In this document: positions 21,605 through 31,710 of the stretch, in pieces | Numbering within the stretch: position 1 is the first letter of the stretch | Layout: the number at the start of each line of letters is the position of its first letter | Assembly (NCBI RefSeq): GCF_033118175.1 | Contig: NC_083710.1 | Span: forward strand, 38,285,501-38,349,500 | Direction of reading: 5' to 3' | Origin: Dama dama | Taxonomy: Eukaryota > Chordata > Mammalia > Artiodactyla > Cervidae | DNA length: 64,000 nucleotides | Program-made: the position numbers and the translations under genes | The notes under the pieces: model-generated | The model's input: the letters and a program-made list of their open reading frames with translations, nothing else | Told to the model about the DNA's origin: nothing | Databases searched by the model: none

Positions 21605-22849
21605 ATCCTACTGCAAAACTGGATCTTGTTTGATTTTAGAATCACTAGAATATGGTGACTTGGGAGAAATTTCTTTGAAAGCAGCCTGGCTCAGCTTCCT
21701 ATACTCTGTGACTATTACTGACGGACAAGGTATTGTGTCTGTTCTTTACATGGCACAAAGTATTTTCTTTCTTCACAGCCCATAGGCAGAGCCCTAAGCA
21801 AGTCTAACCATGAAGGAAATTTTAATTTTTAAGCAGCTGTGAGATGCACGCTGCCCCAGTCGCTGGCACGATCTTCCATTTCGAGCTGACATGTTTATTC
21901 TTGGGCATTTAAACTGTGGCCCAGAAAGCCATAAAGGGAGGCCGGTTATAAATGTTAGATTTGATTGGAGATGACATTCCAAAATAAACACGCCAAAGCG
22001 CAGTGGAGCATTCTTCCACGCATTTACCCTGCCTCGCACGCGGCCACACCAGCCCTCAGATGCACAAACACCCCAGCACAAACAGCTTCCTTCTCAACAG
22101 CTACACTGTGCTTGGGCTTGCAAACACACTGAGACACCTACATAGTGTCTACCTGACTAGGAGAGGGAAAAGAGTGAAGTGAACATCATCGGTCAAAACA
22201 GTGTCATTTCACTCAGCAGACAAATGGGTGAGGAAGGCGTGAAACCCCATCTCCGCAAAGCATCCAAGGAGATGCTTAAAGACACAGAAGGAAACACCCC
22301 CAAAGGATCGGCTAGGAAGCCCTTTTTACACATCGCTCAATTCTCTGATGAGAAAATAAATGAATGAGAATAATTAGAAAGGAAGGGATTGTTTTGAAAA
22401 GAGAACCACACACAAAAAAGAAATATAAACCAGGCTGGGCCTCCTGCCCAGAAAATCAGGCAAACAAAGACAAAAACCAGGGGAAAAAAATAGAGAAAAT
22501 TAAAGAAAAGAAGTTATTTAAAAGGCATATTTAGCAAACTATGAAAAAAAAAAAACCCAGCATGAACATGTGTGTTTAGAAAACAGGACAGCCAGGAGGG
22601 AGGAAGAACAGCCGTGGGGAGCAGGAGACACTGAAATCCCCAAATCCATCTTTCTCCAGAGTTTCTACCCTGAGGCGCACGCCTACTGTGTCAGCATGTT
22701 CTCGGTAGGGAGGAAACCAAAGGGAAGACTTTATACTGGAGGTCTGAACCCCCGGGCTTGCTCTCATCGCTACTTTGCCTGGGTGGCTGCAAGGACACAG
22801 CTAAGGTTGAAGTCCTTAGAAAACAATTTCTCTCTCTCTTTTCTTTTTA
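21605..22849. other. No gene seen; possible constrained segment
   Basis: 21820-22080 is complex, repeat-free sequence that could be conserved noncoding DNA (impression only). The rest is A-rich and unassigned, including A12 near 22545. Confidence 0.3.
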
Positions 22850-23115
22850 ATCTATTTTATTGACCCAGAGTTGATTTACAATGTTCAACTAATTTATGCC
22901 ATACAGCAAAGTGATCAGTTACACATATAGGTGAACTCTTTTTCATTTTCTTTTCCATTGTGGTTTATAACAGAACATTGACTATAGTTCCCTCTGCTAT
23001 ACCGTAGGACCTTGCTGTTTATTCATCCTATATATACTAGTTTGCATCTGCTAATCTCACACTCCTAATTTATCCCTCCCCCACCCGTCCCCCTTGGCAA
23101 CCACCAGTCTTTTCT
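22850..23115 (-). mobile_element. L1 3'UTR, antisense
   Basis: Complement of an L1 3' terminus: GAGTTGATTTACAATGTTCA, TATGCCATACAGCAAAGTGA, CTCCTAATTTATCCCTCCCC. It is 5' truncated. Confidence 0.83.
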
Positions 23116-23157
23116 CTAAAGACAGCTTCTCCTTGGACCCTCAGTTTGTGTGAGAAT

Positions 23158-23160
<3 letters not shown>

Positions 23161-23200
<40 letters not shown>
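23161..23200 (+). repeat. (GT)20 microsatellite
   Basis: Forty uninterrupted bases of GT, likely length-polymorphic. It gives false CVCV and HTHT frames on the two strands. Confidence 0.98.
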
Positions 23201-23201
<1 letters not shown>

Positions 23202-24214
23202 CGTGTGATGCTGGAAGACCCAACAACAAGAGAGAAATATTTGTTGCTGATTTGCTGACATTTCCCAGCATCTTCCTAATCTCACTCCAGCCCGTCACTA
23301 GATTATTTCTGCTCACATTCCTTTCTGTTGCCTCTCCTCAGACAATAAACCCTCTATCAGCTTAAAGGCTGCTATTACTCTTTGTTCTTCACAAAGTATC
23401 AGCTAAGTGCTTGTATGGCATCGTGGTTCAGAAACAGGCTACGCCCTCCTGTCTTGTTATTGTTTTGTGTCTGGTGTTTAACGTTAAAGAAGAAGGATGG
23501 AGCTGTGACCTCACGTGAACCCAGTGAGGGCTGTGTTGCAGGCAGGTGACAAGCCGTCATCTTAGAAGACTATCTAGAAAGTTCAGGCTTCAGAGGCAAA
23601 ACACAAGCTTAAACCAAATGAAAGCAAACACTACCCTCAACACATGTAAATTAGATGTTATTAGACCTTATCTCCTCGAAATGAAAATGTGGAAATTCTT
23701 AGGAATCAGGCATTCATTTACTTTTTCCATATTCTCTGTGTGTTAACTCTAGGGCAGTACTGTATACAGCTTTGAAATCAGAATGAAAACAATCATTCCT
23801 GCCTTTAAGAATCATACTGTCTGATGGAGAGAAGGACACCTTTCTAATTGACTGGACCGTGAGACAGACTCAAAAGGTATAGAAGAAAAGTAGAGGTGAA
23901 AATAAAAGTTAGGATGAGCATTGAAAGGATAAAGTACAAATTACCTCAAGTTGTGATTTATATGTGTGTCGTGACTTCTTAAACTCTATCAGAGAAGGGC
24001 TGTAGAAACTGCTATTATTTGATAATAAAGGTAGATGTTGGCTCCTTTCAGAACACCGTTGAGATGTTAAATATACCAATAAGGTTGGTAGTGATAGGCA
24101 TATGGATAAAATGAAGAGTGGGTAGCTCCTACATGCCAGGTACTTGTAAAGAATTTTACAAATGTATCGCATTTGATGCTAGAGATAAAACCAGGTGTCA
24201 GGAAAACAGTAGAG
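23201..24214. other. No feature recognised
   Basis: Unassigned. 23745-23835 has weak L2-like wording at low confidence. Confidence 0.4.
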
Positions 24215-24345
24215 CAGGTGGTTCAAGAAAAGGATGTGGGATCAGACAGCCTGAGCGCCAACTCTGTGTCTGTCCTCATTATACACGTGACTACACGCAA
24301 GTTACCAAACAACTCCAGTCTTGGTTCTATTTCTTGGGAAGAGTG
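24215..24345 (+). mobile_element. MIR SINE remnant
   Basis: GTTCAAGAAAAGGATGTGGG, ATCAGACAGCCTGAGC and TGACTACACGCAAGTTACC follow MIR order (head, then core). Confidence 0.5.
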
Positions 24346-24409
24346 TGGATGACTCATTTGGAGAATTCTTATGAGAAAACTGAAATTAATTCACTTAGCA
24401 GAGAGAGTG

Positions 24410-24552
24410 CATTATTATTTTTTAACAAATGGGAAAAACCATGGTTTAGAGAGTTTATGTAACTTTCCAAACACCACAGGCAAGGTTAGTGTCTGAGCTG
24501 AGGTTGCACCCAGATCTGCAGACTCTGAAGGCTGAGTCCTTTCTACACTATT
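24410..24552 (-). mobile_element. MIR SINE remnant, antisense
   Basis: AACAAATGGGAAAAACCATG, GTAACTTTCCAAACACCACA and GCACCCAGATCTGCAGACTC match the complement of the MIR core and head, ending TTTCTACACTATTGG. Confidence 0.6.
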
Positions 24553-24774
24553 GGACGTATTTTAGCAAGTCGTTATGTTTGTTTACAATAGAGTTGTGTA
24601 TCATATAAATCTTAAAAACTTCCAACCTCAACCACCATGACATCTAGAAATGAAAGTTGATTTTACTTCTATATTTTCGATTACAACTTTATGTGTGCTT
24701 CTCATGTGTCTAATAAGTTTAACTTTAATTAAATGACATAATTTTATGTGGTATTGAATGTTGGCCTGTCTAGC

Positions 24775-24960
24775 CGGGAACCTGAAGCTGGTGTTCTGTG
24801 ACAACCTAGAGAGGTGGAATGGAGAGGGAGGTGGGAAGGAAGCTCAAGAGGGAGGGGACATGTGTATACCTATGGCTGATTCATGTGGCTGTATGGCAGA
24901 AATCGTCACAATACTGTATTCTAGTTATGCTCCAATTAAAAATTAAATTAAATTTTTTAA
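24775..24960 (+). mobile_element. Ruminant L1 3' end
   Basis: GAGAGGTGGAATGGAGAGGG, GTATACCTATGGCTGATTCA and GCTCCAATTAAAAATTAAAT form the L1 3' terminus. Only about 185 bases remain. Confidence 0.85.
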
Positions 24961-25004
24961 AAGTTGGCATGTCCAAAGTCTTGTAATGTGCTGATGTCAA
25001 ATTA

Positions 25005-25095
25005 GATTTTTTTAATTTAGTTATTTTTTAATTGAAGGATAATTGCTTTAGAGAATTTTGTTGTTTTCTGTCAGACATCAATCCTCCATGGAAAT
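25005..25095 (-). mobile_element. Ruminant L1 3' terminus, antisense
   Basis: Starts with T-rich sequence and AATTGAAGGATAATTGCTTT, the complement of the L1 terminus, and breaks off after about 90 bases. It faces the preceding L1 tail to tail. Confidence 0.75.
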
Positions 25096-25924
25096 GTGTA
25101 AACCCTGGCTCACCCAGACACACAAAGTTTCCTTTCCTGCCAGTGGCCTACGTGACACTATCTTTACTTTTATTAGTTGAGGAACAATTTGGAGAATGTG
25201 ATACTGCAGGTGAATAGTGAACCTAATATTTAAATGATGCTGACGCAGCAAAATCCAAGTAAAGGCGCTCTGTTATTCTCTTTGCTGTCGTCATCAAAAG
25301 GAGTGTGCTAACGAGAGAGAATTTGGCAGCCAGAGTAGCGTGATAAGGCTGGCAGCTGCGAGGGTGTGCTTCATGCTGCAAAATTTACCAAACTGTCTTT
25401 CTACCACATAGGCCTTGTTTCTCCCGGAATTCAGTTCCTTTCCAATTAGCATCCTCATAGCCCCAACCAAGGCATTAAGGCACTAGGCATTTCTGATCAC
25501 GTTGATGGAAGGGCATCCTTTGACAAACCCTCCCTTTGATCAGTAACCCCCCTCAAACTTAGGATTTCTATCCTGTGAAGGAGCCCCTAGGAGAAGTAGG
25601 TGTCATTGGTCTCTCCGCGCTCTTGTGGGGCCTGGGGCTTGCTTGGGTAACAAGGTAACAATGCTGACACCCCAGCTACTACTTTTGCTGTGAGGAGAAA
25701 CATTTCTGTCTCTGCCCCAGGCATCCCTGGTGTTCTGGAGACCTCTGGAAGCCTGGCAGGTGACCCTGTGAGCTTACAGGTAGGGGAGGGCCCAGATCCA
25801 ACCATTCAGATTGGACTGAGATGCTGGCCCCTCTTGCTTCCTGATCAGAAGTACCTTGGGGCTCAGCTCACACTTAGAAGACTGAGATTTAAACTTCACT
25901 TCTCAATGTGGGAAGAATAACTTA
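25096..25924. other. No gene seen
   Basis: Unassigned. The frame at 25690-25920 has no recognisable domain. Confidence 0.45.
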
Positions 25925-26375
25925 AAAATTGTTCTTATAGACTGTTACACAAAGTGAACTGAGTCAAACAGAAAAAAAATAAATATGGTATTATAACACT
26001 TATATGTGGAATCTAGAAAAATGGTACAGAGAAATTTATTTACAAATCGGAAATAGAGACACAGATGTAGAGAGCAAAGTTAGGGACATCAAGGTGGGAA
26101 AAGTTATGAACATCAAGGCGGGAAAGAGCAGTTGGGTGAATTGGGAGACTGGGATTAACATATATACACTGATACTACGTATAAAATGGATAACTAACGA
26201 AAACCTGCTATATAGCACAGGAAGCTCTACTCAGTGCTCTGTGGTGACCCAAATGGGAAGAAAATCCAAAAAAGAGGGGATATATGTTTACATATAACGG
26301 ATTCAATTTGCTGTACAGCAGAAGCTAACACAATATTATAAAGTAACTATACTACAATAAAAAAAATTTTTTTTA
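25925..26375 (+). mobile_element. L1 3' end (ORF2 tail and 3'UTR)
   Basis: Sense L1: CACTTATATGTGGAATCTAG, then CAGAGAAATTTATTTACAAA, TATATAGCACAGGAAGCTCT and CTATACTACAATAAAAAAAA. An internal GACATCAAGGTGGGAAAAGT / GAACATCAAGGCGGGAAAGA segment repeats once at 26085-26127. Confidence 0.88.
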
Positions 26376-26967
26376 ATCACTTGGGAAATTTTTTTCCCCA
26401 ACAGTTTCTTGGGAAAATCAAGAATTTCTACCACAATTGGTTTGCTCTAAAGGTGAATATCAGTTTTGAGGAGTATCTGAAGGTGGCAAGGCTGCCTTGC
26501 ATATAGGTTTCTTTGACCTTTTCACACTCTTGAAACAGCAGAGAAGGGTCAACACTGAACATAAGGAAAAAATAGGAAGTGGTCTGAGAATGCATGGTCT
26601 CTCTCCATGGAGAGTGATAAAATGACTACAGAATCTTCCCATGTATCATATCACACTTTAAGTGATGAGAAGTTACACACACGCTTGTGACCAGGGCAGC
26701 TCAGGGCTGAATCTCCAGCCCGAATAATGACAAAGAAGACAAAGACCTACAGGCTTCTTGGAAGGCAAAGGCTGGAGAGCTCATGGCACCGTCCACAGCT
26801 GCCCATGTCCTGAAGTCTTTTTGAGAAACTGAAGCCCATATTAATTTATTATATGTTTATGTATGCATTTTATTTAGGAACCTCAAGTCTATAATTTAAA
26901 GACCAGAAGCAAATATAAGAAAATAAAACTCCAAGTGTTATTCATGAGAACATTCACTTTATGTGTT
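26376..26967. other. No feature recognised
   Basis: Unassigned. Confidence 0.5.
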
Positions 26968-27441
26968 TTTGTTCAGTTGCTCAGTCATGTCCAACTCTTT
27001 GCAGCACGCCAGGCTTACCCGTCCTTCACCATCTCCCGGAGCTTGCTCAGACTCATGTCCATTGAGTAGGTGATGCCATCCAACCATCTTGTCCTCTGTT
27101 GTCCCCTTCTCCTCCTGCCTTCAATCTTTCCCAGCATCTGGGTCTTTTCCAATGAGTCAGCTCTTTGCATCAGGTGACCAAAGTATTGGAGCTTCAGCTT
27201 CAACATCAGCCCTTTCAATGTATATTCAGGACTGATTTCCTTTATGATTGACTGGTTTGATCTTTTTTCAGTCCAAGGGACTCTCAAGAGTCTTCTCTAA
27301 CACCACAGTTTGAAAGCATCAGTTCTTTGGTGCTCAGCCTTCTTTATGGTCCAATTCTCACATCCGTACATGACTACTGGAAAAACCATAGTTTTGACTA
27401 TATGGACCTTTGTTGGTAAAATAATGTCTCTGCTTTTTAAT
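26968..27441 (-). mobile_element. BovB LINE 3' end, older fragment
   Basis: Antisense BovB 3' end from TTCAGTTGCTCAGTCATGTC through the complement of LQYFGHLMQRADSLEKTQML to the stretch near TTGACTATATGGACCTTTGT and TCTCTGCTTTTTAATA. It is truncated at 27441, just before the AGGTTTTAGGTGA target motif of the next element. Confidence 0.9.
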
Positions 27442-27462
27442 AGGTTTTAGGTGATAATATAA

Positions 27463-28386
27463 TCAATCTGATTTCGGTGTTGACCATCTGGTGATGTCCA
27501 TGTGTAGTCTTCTCTTGTGTTGTTGGAAGAGGGTGTTTGCTATGACCAGTGCGTTCTCTTGGCAAAACTCTATTAGCCTTTGCCCTGCTTCATTCCATAC
27601 TCCAAGGACAAATTTGCCTGTTACTCCAGGTGTTTCTTGACTTCCTACTTTTGCATTCCAGTCCCCTGTAATGAAAAGGACATCTGTTTTGGGTGTTAGT
27701 TCTAAGTCTTGTAGGTCTTCATAGAATTGTTCAATTTCAGCTTCTTCAGTGTTACTGGTTGGGGCATAGGCTTGGATTACCGTGATATTGAATGGTTTGC
27801 CTTGGAAACAAACAGAGATCATTCTGTTGTTTTTGAGATTGCATCCAAGTACTGCATTTTGGACTCTTTTGTTGACTATGATGGCTACTCCATTTCTTCT
27901 AAAGGATTCCTGCCCACAGTAGTAGATATAATGGTCATCTGAGTTAAACTCACCCATTCCAGTCCATTTTAGTTCGCTGATTCTTAGAATGTCGACATTC
28001 ACTCTTGCCATCTCCTGTTTGACCATTTCCAATTTGCCTTGATTCATGGACCTAACATTCCAGGAACCTATGCAATATTGCTCTTTACAGCATCGAACCT
28101 TGCTTCTATCACCAGTCCCATCCACAACTGGGTATTGTTTTTGCTTTGGCTCCATCCCTTCATTCTTTCTGGAGTTATTTCTCCACTGATCTCCAGCAGC
28201 ATATTGGGCACCTACCGACCTGAGGAGTTCCTCTTTCAGTATCCTATCATTTTGCCTTCTCGTACTGTTCGTGGGGTTCTCAAGGCAAGAATACTGAAGT
28301 GGTTTGCCATTCCCTTCTCCAGTGGACCACATTCTGTCAGACCTCTCCACCATGACCCAGTTGTCTTGGGTGGCCCCACATGGCAT
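27463..28386 (-). pseudogene. BovB APE-type endonuclease domain
   Basis: An open stretch of 307 codons. Motifs of the exonuclease-endonuclease-phosphatase fold appear in order: GSWNVRS (residues 107-113), the catalytic-glutamate motif SELKWTG (137-143), AYAPT (206-210), and GDWNAKVG (241-248). In LINEs this domain nicks the target to prime reverse transcription. After about residue 290 the frame departs from the family. A likely 2-base deletion near 27509 puts the SPD.QH-type histidine motif, still readable in the next frame, out of frame. The N-terminal residues 23-37 (EGNGKPLQYSCLENP) show where the Bov-tA body came from. The protein is cut off from its RT by the inversion. Confidence 0.88.
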
Positions 28387-28521
28387 GGCTTAGTTTCATT
28401 GAGTTAGACAAGACTGTGGTCCATATGATCAGATTGGCTAGTTTTCTGTGATTATGGTTTTAGTGTTTCTGCCCTCTGATGCCCTCTCGCAACACCTACC
28501 ATCTTACTTGGGTTTCTGTTA

Positions 28522-28687
28522 CCTTGCACGTGGGGTATCTCTTCACAGCTGCTCCAGCAAAGAGTAGCCACTGCTCCTTACCTTGGACGAGGGGTATCGT
28601 CTCACCGTCGCCCCTTCTGACCTTGAATGTGGAGTAGCTCCTCTCGGCCCTCCTGCGCCAGCGCAGCAGCTGCTCCTTGGCAATGGG
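28522..28687 (-). promoter_or_regulatory. BovB 5'UTR monomer array (possible internal promoter)
   Basis: Three to four imperfect GC-rich monomers starting at 28522, 28581, 28621 and about 28675. Spacings of 59 and 40 bases suggest units of unequal length. RTE-type LINEs must carry an internal promoter to move. That this array is the promoter is inference from position. Confidence 0.4.
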
Positions 28688-28881
28688 GCCAAGAATACAC
28701 AGAAGAACTGTACAAAAAAGATCTTCACAACCCAGATAATCACAATGGTGTGATCACTCACCTAGAGCCAGACATCCTGGAATGAGAAGTCAAGTGGGCC
28801 TTAGAAAACATCATTACGAACAAAGCTAGTGGATATGATGGAATTCCAGTTGAGCTATTTCAAATCCTGAAAGATGATGCT

Positions 28882-29208
28882 GTGAAAGTGCTGCACTCAA
28901 TATGCCAGCAAATTTGGAAAACTCGGCAGTGGCCACAGGACTGGAAAAGGTCAGTTTTCATTCCAATCCCTAAGAAAGGCAATGCCAAAGAATGTTCAAA
29001 CTACTGCACGATTGAACTCATCTCACATGGTAGTAAAGTAATGCTTAAAATTCTCCAAGCAAGGCTTCAGCAATATGCGAACCATGAACTTCCAGATGTT
29101 CAAGCTGGTTTTAGAAAAGGCAGAGGAACCAGAGATCAAATTGCCAACATCCACTGGATCATCAAAAAAGCAAGAGTTTCAGAAAAACATCTATTTCTGC
29201 TTCATTGA
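28882..29208 (+). pseudogene. BovB reverse transcriptase, N-terminal part
   Basis: A 108-codon open stretch including the conserved QDWKRSVFIPIPKKGN (residues 19-34), the ELISH.SKVMLKIL region and QAGFRKGRGTRDQI (residues 74-87), which are RT blocks 1-3 of RTE LINEs. The frame breaks near 29190-29205, where the family runs into a FIDYAKAFD block; that block is still readable at 29200-29227 in another frame with a TAG. Together with the next entry this is one RT split by a frameshift and stops. Confidence 0.85.
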
Positions 29209-29433
29209 CTAGGCCAAAGCCTTTGACTATGTGGATCACAATAAACTGTGGATAATTCTGAAAGAGATGGGAATACCAGACCACCTGACCTGCCTCTTGA
29301 GAAACCTATATGCAGGTCAGGAAGCAACAGTTAGAACTGGACATGGAACAACAGACTGGTTCCAAATAGGAAACAGAGTACGTCAAGGCTGTATATTGTC
29401 ACCCTGCTTATTTAACTTATATGCAGAGCACAT

Positions 29434-30261
29434 ATGAGAAACACTGGGCTGGAAGAAGCACAAGCTGGAATCAAGATTGTCGGGAGAAATATCAATAACC
29501 TCAGATATGCAGATGACACCACCCTTATGGCAGAAAGTGAAGAGGAACTAAAAAGCCTCTTGATGAAAGTGAAAGAGGAGAGTGAAAAAGTTGGCTTAAA
29601 GCTTAACATTCAGAAAACTAAGATCATGGCATCTGGTCTCATCACCTCATGGGAAATAGATGGGGAAACAGCGGAAACAGTGTCAGACTTTATTTTTTTG
29701 GGCTCCAAAATCACTGCAGATGGTGACTGCAGCCATGAAATTAAAAGACGCTTACTCCTTGGAAGGAAAGTTATGACCAACCTAGATAGCATATTAAAAA
29801 GCAGAGACATTACTTTGCCAACAATGGTCTGTCTGGTCAGGGCTATGGTTTTTCCAGTGGTCATGTATGGATGTGAGAGTTGGACTGTGAAGAGAGCTGA
29901 GCACCAAAGAATTGATGATTTTGAACTGTGGTGTTGGAGAAGACTCTTGAGAGTCCCTTGGACTGCAAGGAGATCCAATCTGTCCATCCTGAAGGAGATA
30001 AGTCCTGGGTGTTCATTGGAAGGACTGATGTTGAAGCTGAAACTCCAATACTTTGGCCACCTCATTCGAAGAGTTGACTCGTTGGAAAAGACCCTGATGC
30101 TGGGAGGGATTGGGGGCAGAAGAAGGGGACGACAGAGGATGAGATGGCTGGATGGCATCACCGACTCAATGAGCATGAGTTTGAGTAAACTCCGGGAGTT
30201 GGTGATGGACAGGGAGGCCTGGCGTGCTGCAATTCATGGGGTCACAAAGAGTCGGACATGA
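29434..30261 (+). pseudogene. BovB reverse transcriptase, C-terminal part
   Basis: A 275-codon open stretch. The catalytic YADDTT is at residues 25-30, followed by GLKLNIQKTKIMASG, FLGSKITADGDCSHEIKRRLLLGRK, the WTVKRAEHQRIDDFELWCWRRLLRVPW region and the C-terminal GRQRMRWLDGITDSMSMS region with AIHGVTKSRT at the end. Block GVRQGCILSPCLFN is open just upstream (29231-29437) but a TGA at about 29436 separates it. The length and state of the motifs suggest a fairly young copy that died by few mutations plus the inversion. Confidence 0.9.
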
Positions 30262-30287
30262 CTGAGGAACTGAACTGAACTGACTGA

Positions 30288-30503
30288 GGTGAAAAGAAAG
30301 AAAGCAAAGTCGCTGAGTCATGTCCGACTCTTTGCAGACCCTATGGACTGTAGTCCACCAGGGTCCTCCGTCCATGGGATTCTCCAGGCAAGAATACTGG
30401 TTGCCATTTCCTTCTCCAGGGGATCTTCCTGACCCAGGGATTGGAGCCGGCTCTCTGGCATTGCAGGCAGACGCTTTAACCTCTGAGCCACCAGGGAAGA
30501 CCC
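30288..30503 (-). mobile_element. Bov-tA SINE
   Basis: Antisense, near full length: tail GTGAAAAGAAAGAAAGCAAA and GTCGCTGAGTCATGTCCGAC at the left, body CAAGAATACTGGTTGCCATT (GAGTGG lost), head ending GAGCCACCAGGGAAGACCC. It abuts the BovB 3' end with no target duplication of its own that I can see. Confidence 0.94.
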
Positions 30504-30518
30504 AAAGGTTTTAGGTGA

Positions 30519-31279
30519 GTGGAACTTAAATTTTAACTTCACAGTAAATGCTTAATTCAGAAGTCAGTGCTTTAAAAGGTATTTTGTGATTATAGGTTCT
30601 AGCTTGACATAATGAAAGGAATGAAATCCCCAGATCATGAAGCCTTTGGTTACATTTCTTGGCTTATACTATAGAAAGCATTGTAAAGATCAAGTGTTGC
30701 CATTAAGATGATTGCACTTTGACATAAAGTGCCAAGAAGAAAGTGTGTCGTCCATTTCTGCTTCCTAAAGTATAAGAAATCACCCAAGCAATATAAACAG
30801 CTGTGTGGACAGAGACCAGTGTATTCTAGACACAAATCTCAGATGACTTCAGCTCCAACTCAGGCTGCTAATGTATTAAAAACAGCATATATGATGTAAC
30901 TACATTAGCTGTGGCCGAATAATTTCAGAATTCCAGTTATCCTGCTGATCCACTGAGCTTCATATGCTGAACTGACAACACCATCAAGCCCCTCAACTTG
31001 CAGCCTCTGCCCTCTTCCTTCTTTCTACTTCCATCCTGTTGTCCTAGTTTCAGGCGGTTAGGATGGGTTCCCCAGCCCAACAATGGTTTTCAAATGCTTT
31101 CTCCTCCTCCACCAAGATTGTCTGTGTTTGAGTGACTTCTCTGAAATTTAACTTCACCCTAAAACATTCTAGTGGTTCCTCTTCCTTTTCAGGATGTGTG
31201 TGTTAGGGCAACAATATTTTTGCTACATCTCTACATGCCAGGAGCTACAATATGAGAAAATAACATGTTCAGAAACTCT
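30519..31279. other. No feature recognised
   Basis: Unassigned, A/T-rich. Confidence 0.5.
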
Positions 31280-31474
31280 CATCATCATTGTCACTCAGTT
31301 GTGTCCGACTCTTTGCCACCCTATGGACTATAGCCCACCAGGCCCCTCTGCTCATGGGATTCTCCAGGCAAGAATACTGGAGTGGGTTGCCATTTCCTTC
31401 TCCAGGGGATATTTCAGACCCAGGGATCAAACCTGCGTCTCCTACATTGCAGGCAGTTTCTTTACTACTTAGTC
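31280..31474 (-). mobile_element. Bov-tA SINE
   Basis: Antisense: TCACTCAGTTGTGTCCGACT tail, AAGAATACTGGAGTGGGTTG body, and a head that ends early at TTTCTTTACTACTTAGTCAA, so the tRNA-like 5' end is damaged. Confidence 0.92.
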
Positions 31475-31554
31475 AAGAAACACTAGGACCCATATAAAAA
31501 TAACTGCAAAACTCCTCTGTAGAGACACTTTCAACATGCATTATATAAAAAAGA

Positions 31555-31710
31555 ATGCTTAGAAAAACAACTCCCACTTGGATGAGCTCCCAACAAAAAG
31601 TTAACATCAAAAAAAGAAGTAAAATACTAGGAAAGACAAAAGAACAAGTAGAAATGAACATCCCCCAGAACTTGAGATAATAGAATAATCTTTAAAAAAG
31701 ATGATTAACA
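31555..31710 (+). repeat. Inverted duplication, left copy (filled by L1)
   Basis: TGCTTAGAAAAACAACTCCC through AGAACTTGAGATAATAGAAT matches the complement of 35582-35766 with only scattered differences. The match resumes at 33379-33398 (GATTAAAGGGCACACTTCAG) on the far side of the L1. The family or origin of the unit is unknown. Confidence 0.85.

Larger units (their letters stand above)
27455..28687 (-). mobile_element. BovB 5' half (5'UTR and endonuclease), inverted arm
   Basis: Antisense BovB from ATATAATCAATCTGATTTCG to a GC-rich 5'UTR with at least three related monomers beginning CCTTGCACGTGGGG (28522), CCTTGGACGAGGGG (28581) and CCTTGAATGTGGAG (28621), plus a partial one near 28675. 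It reaches close to the 5' end of the element. Most BovB copies are 5' truncated, so this is uncommon in the window. Confidence 0.88.
28688..30284 (+). mobile_element. BovB reverse-transcriptase half and 3' end, direct arm
   Basis: Sense BovB starting at AAGAATACACAGAAGAACTG and continuing without large gaps to the terminal GAACTGAACTGACTGA. It covers the fingers and palm of RT, the thumb and the short 3'UTR. Confidence 0.92.
27442..30518 (+). mobile_element. Composite insertion: twin-primed BovB plus Bov-tA, bounded by 13-bp repeats
   Basis: AGGTTTTAGGTGA occurs at 27442-27454 and 30506-30518. Between them lie the BovB 5' half in antisense (27455-28687), the BovB reverse-transcriptase half and 3' end in sense (28688-30284), and an antisense Bov-tA (30288-30503). 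The inverted half carries the 5'UTR and endonuclease. About 0.8 kb of the family's middle is missing at the join. The inverted order fits twin priming. That the SINE lies inside the repeats is unexpected and is discussed in the findings. Confidence 0.8.

Noticed and set aside
23116..23365. CVCV and HTHT frames
   Set aside because: They are translations of the (GT)20 microsatellite.
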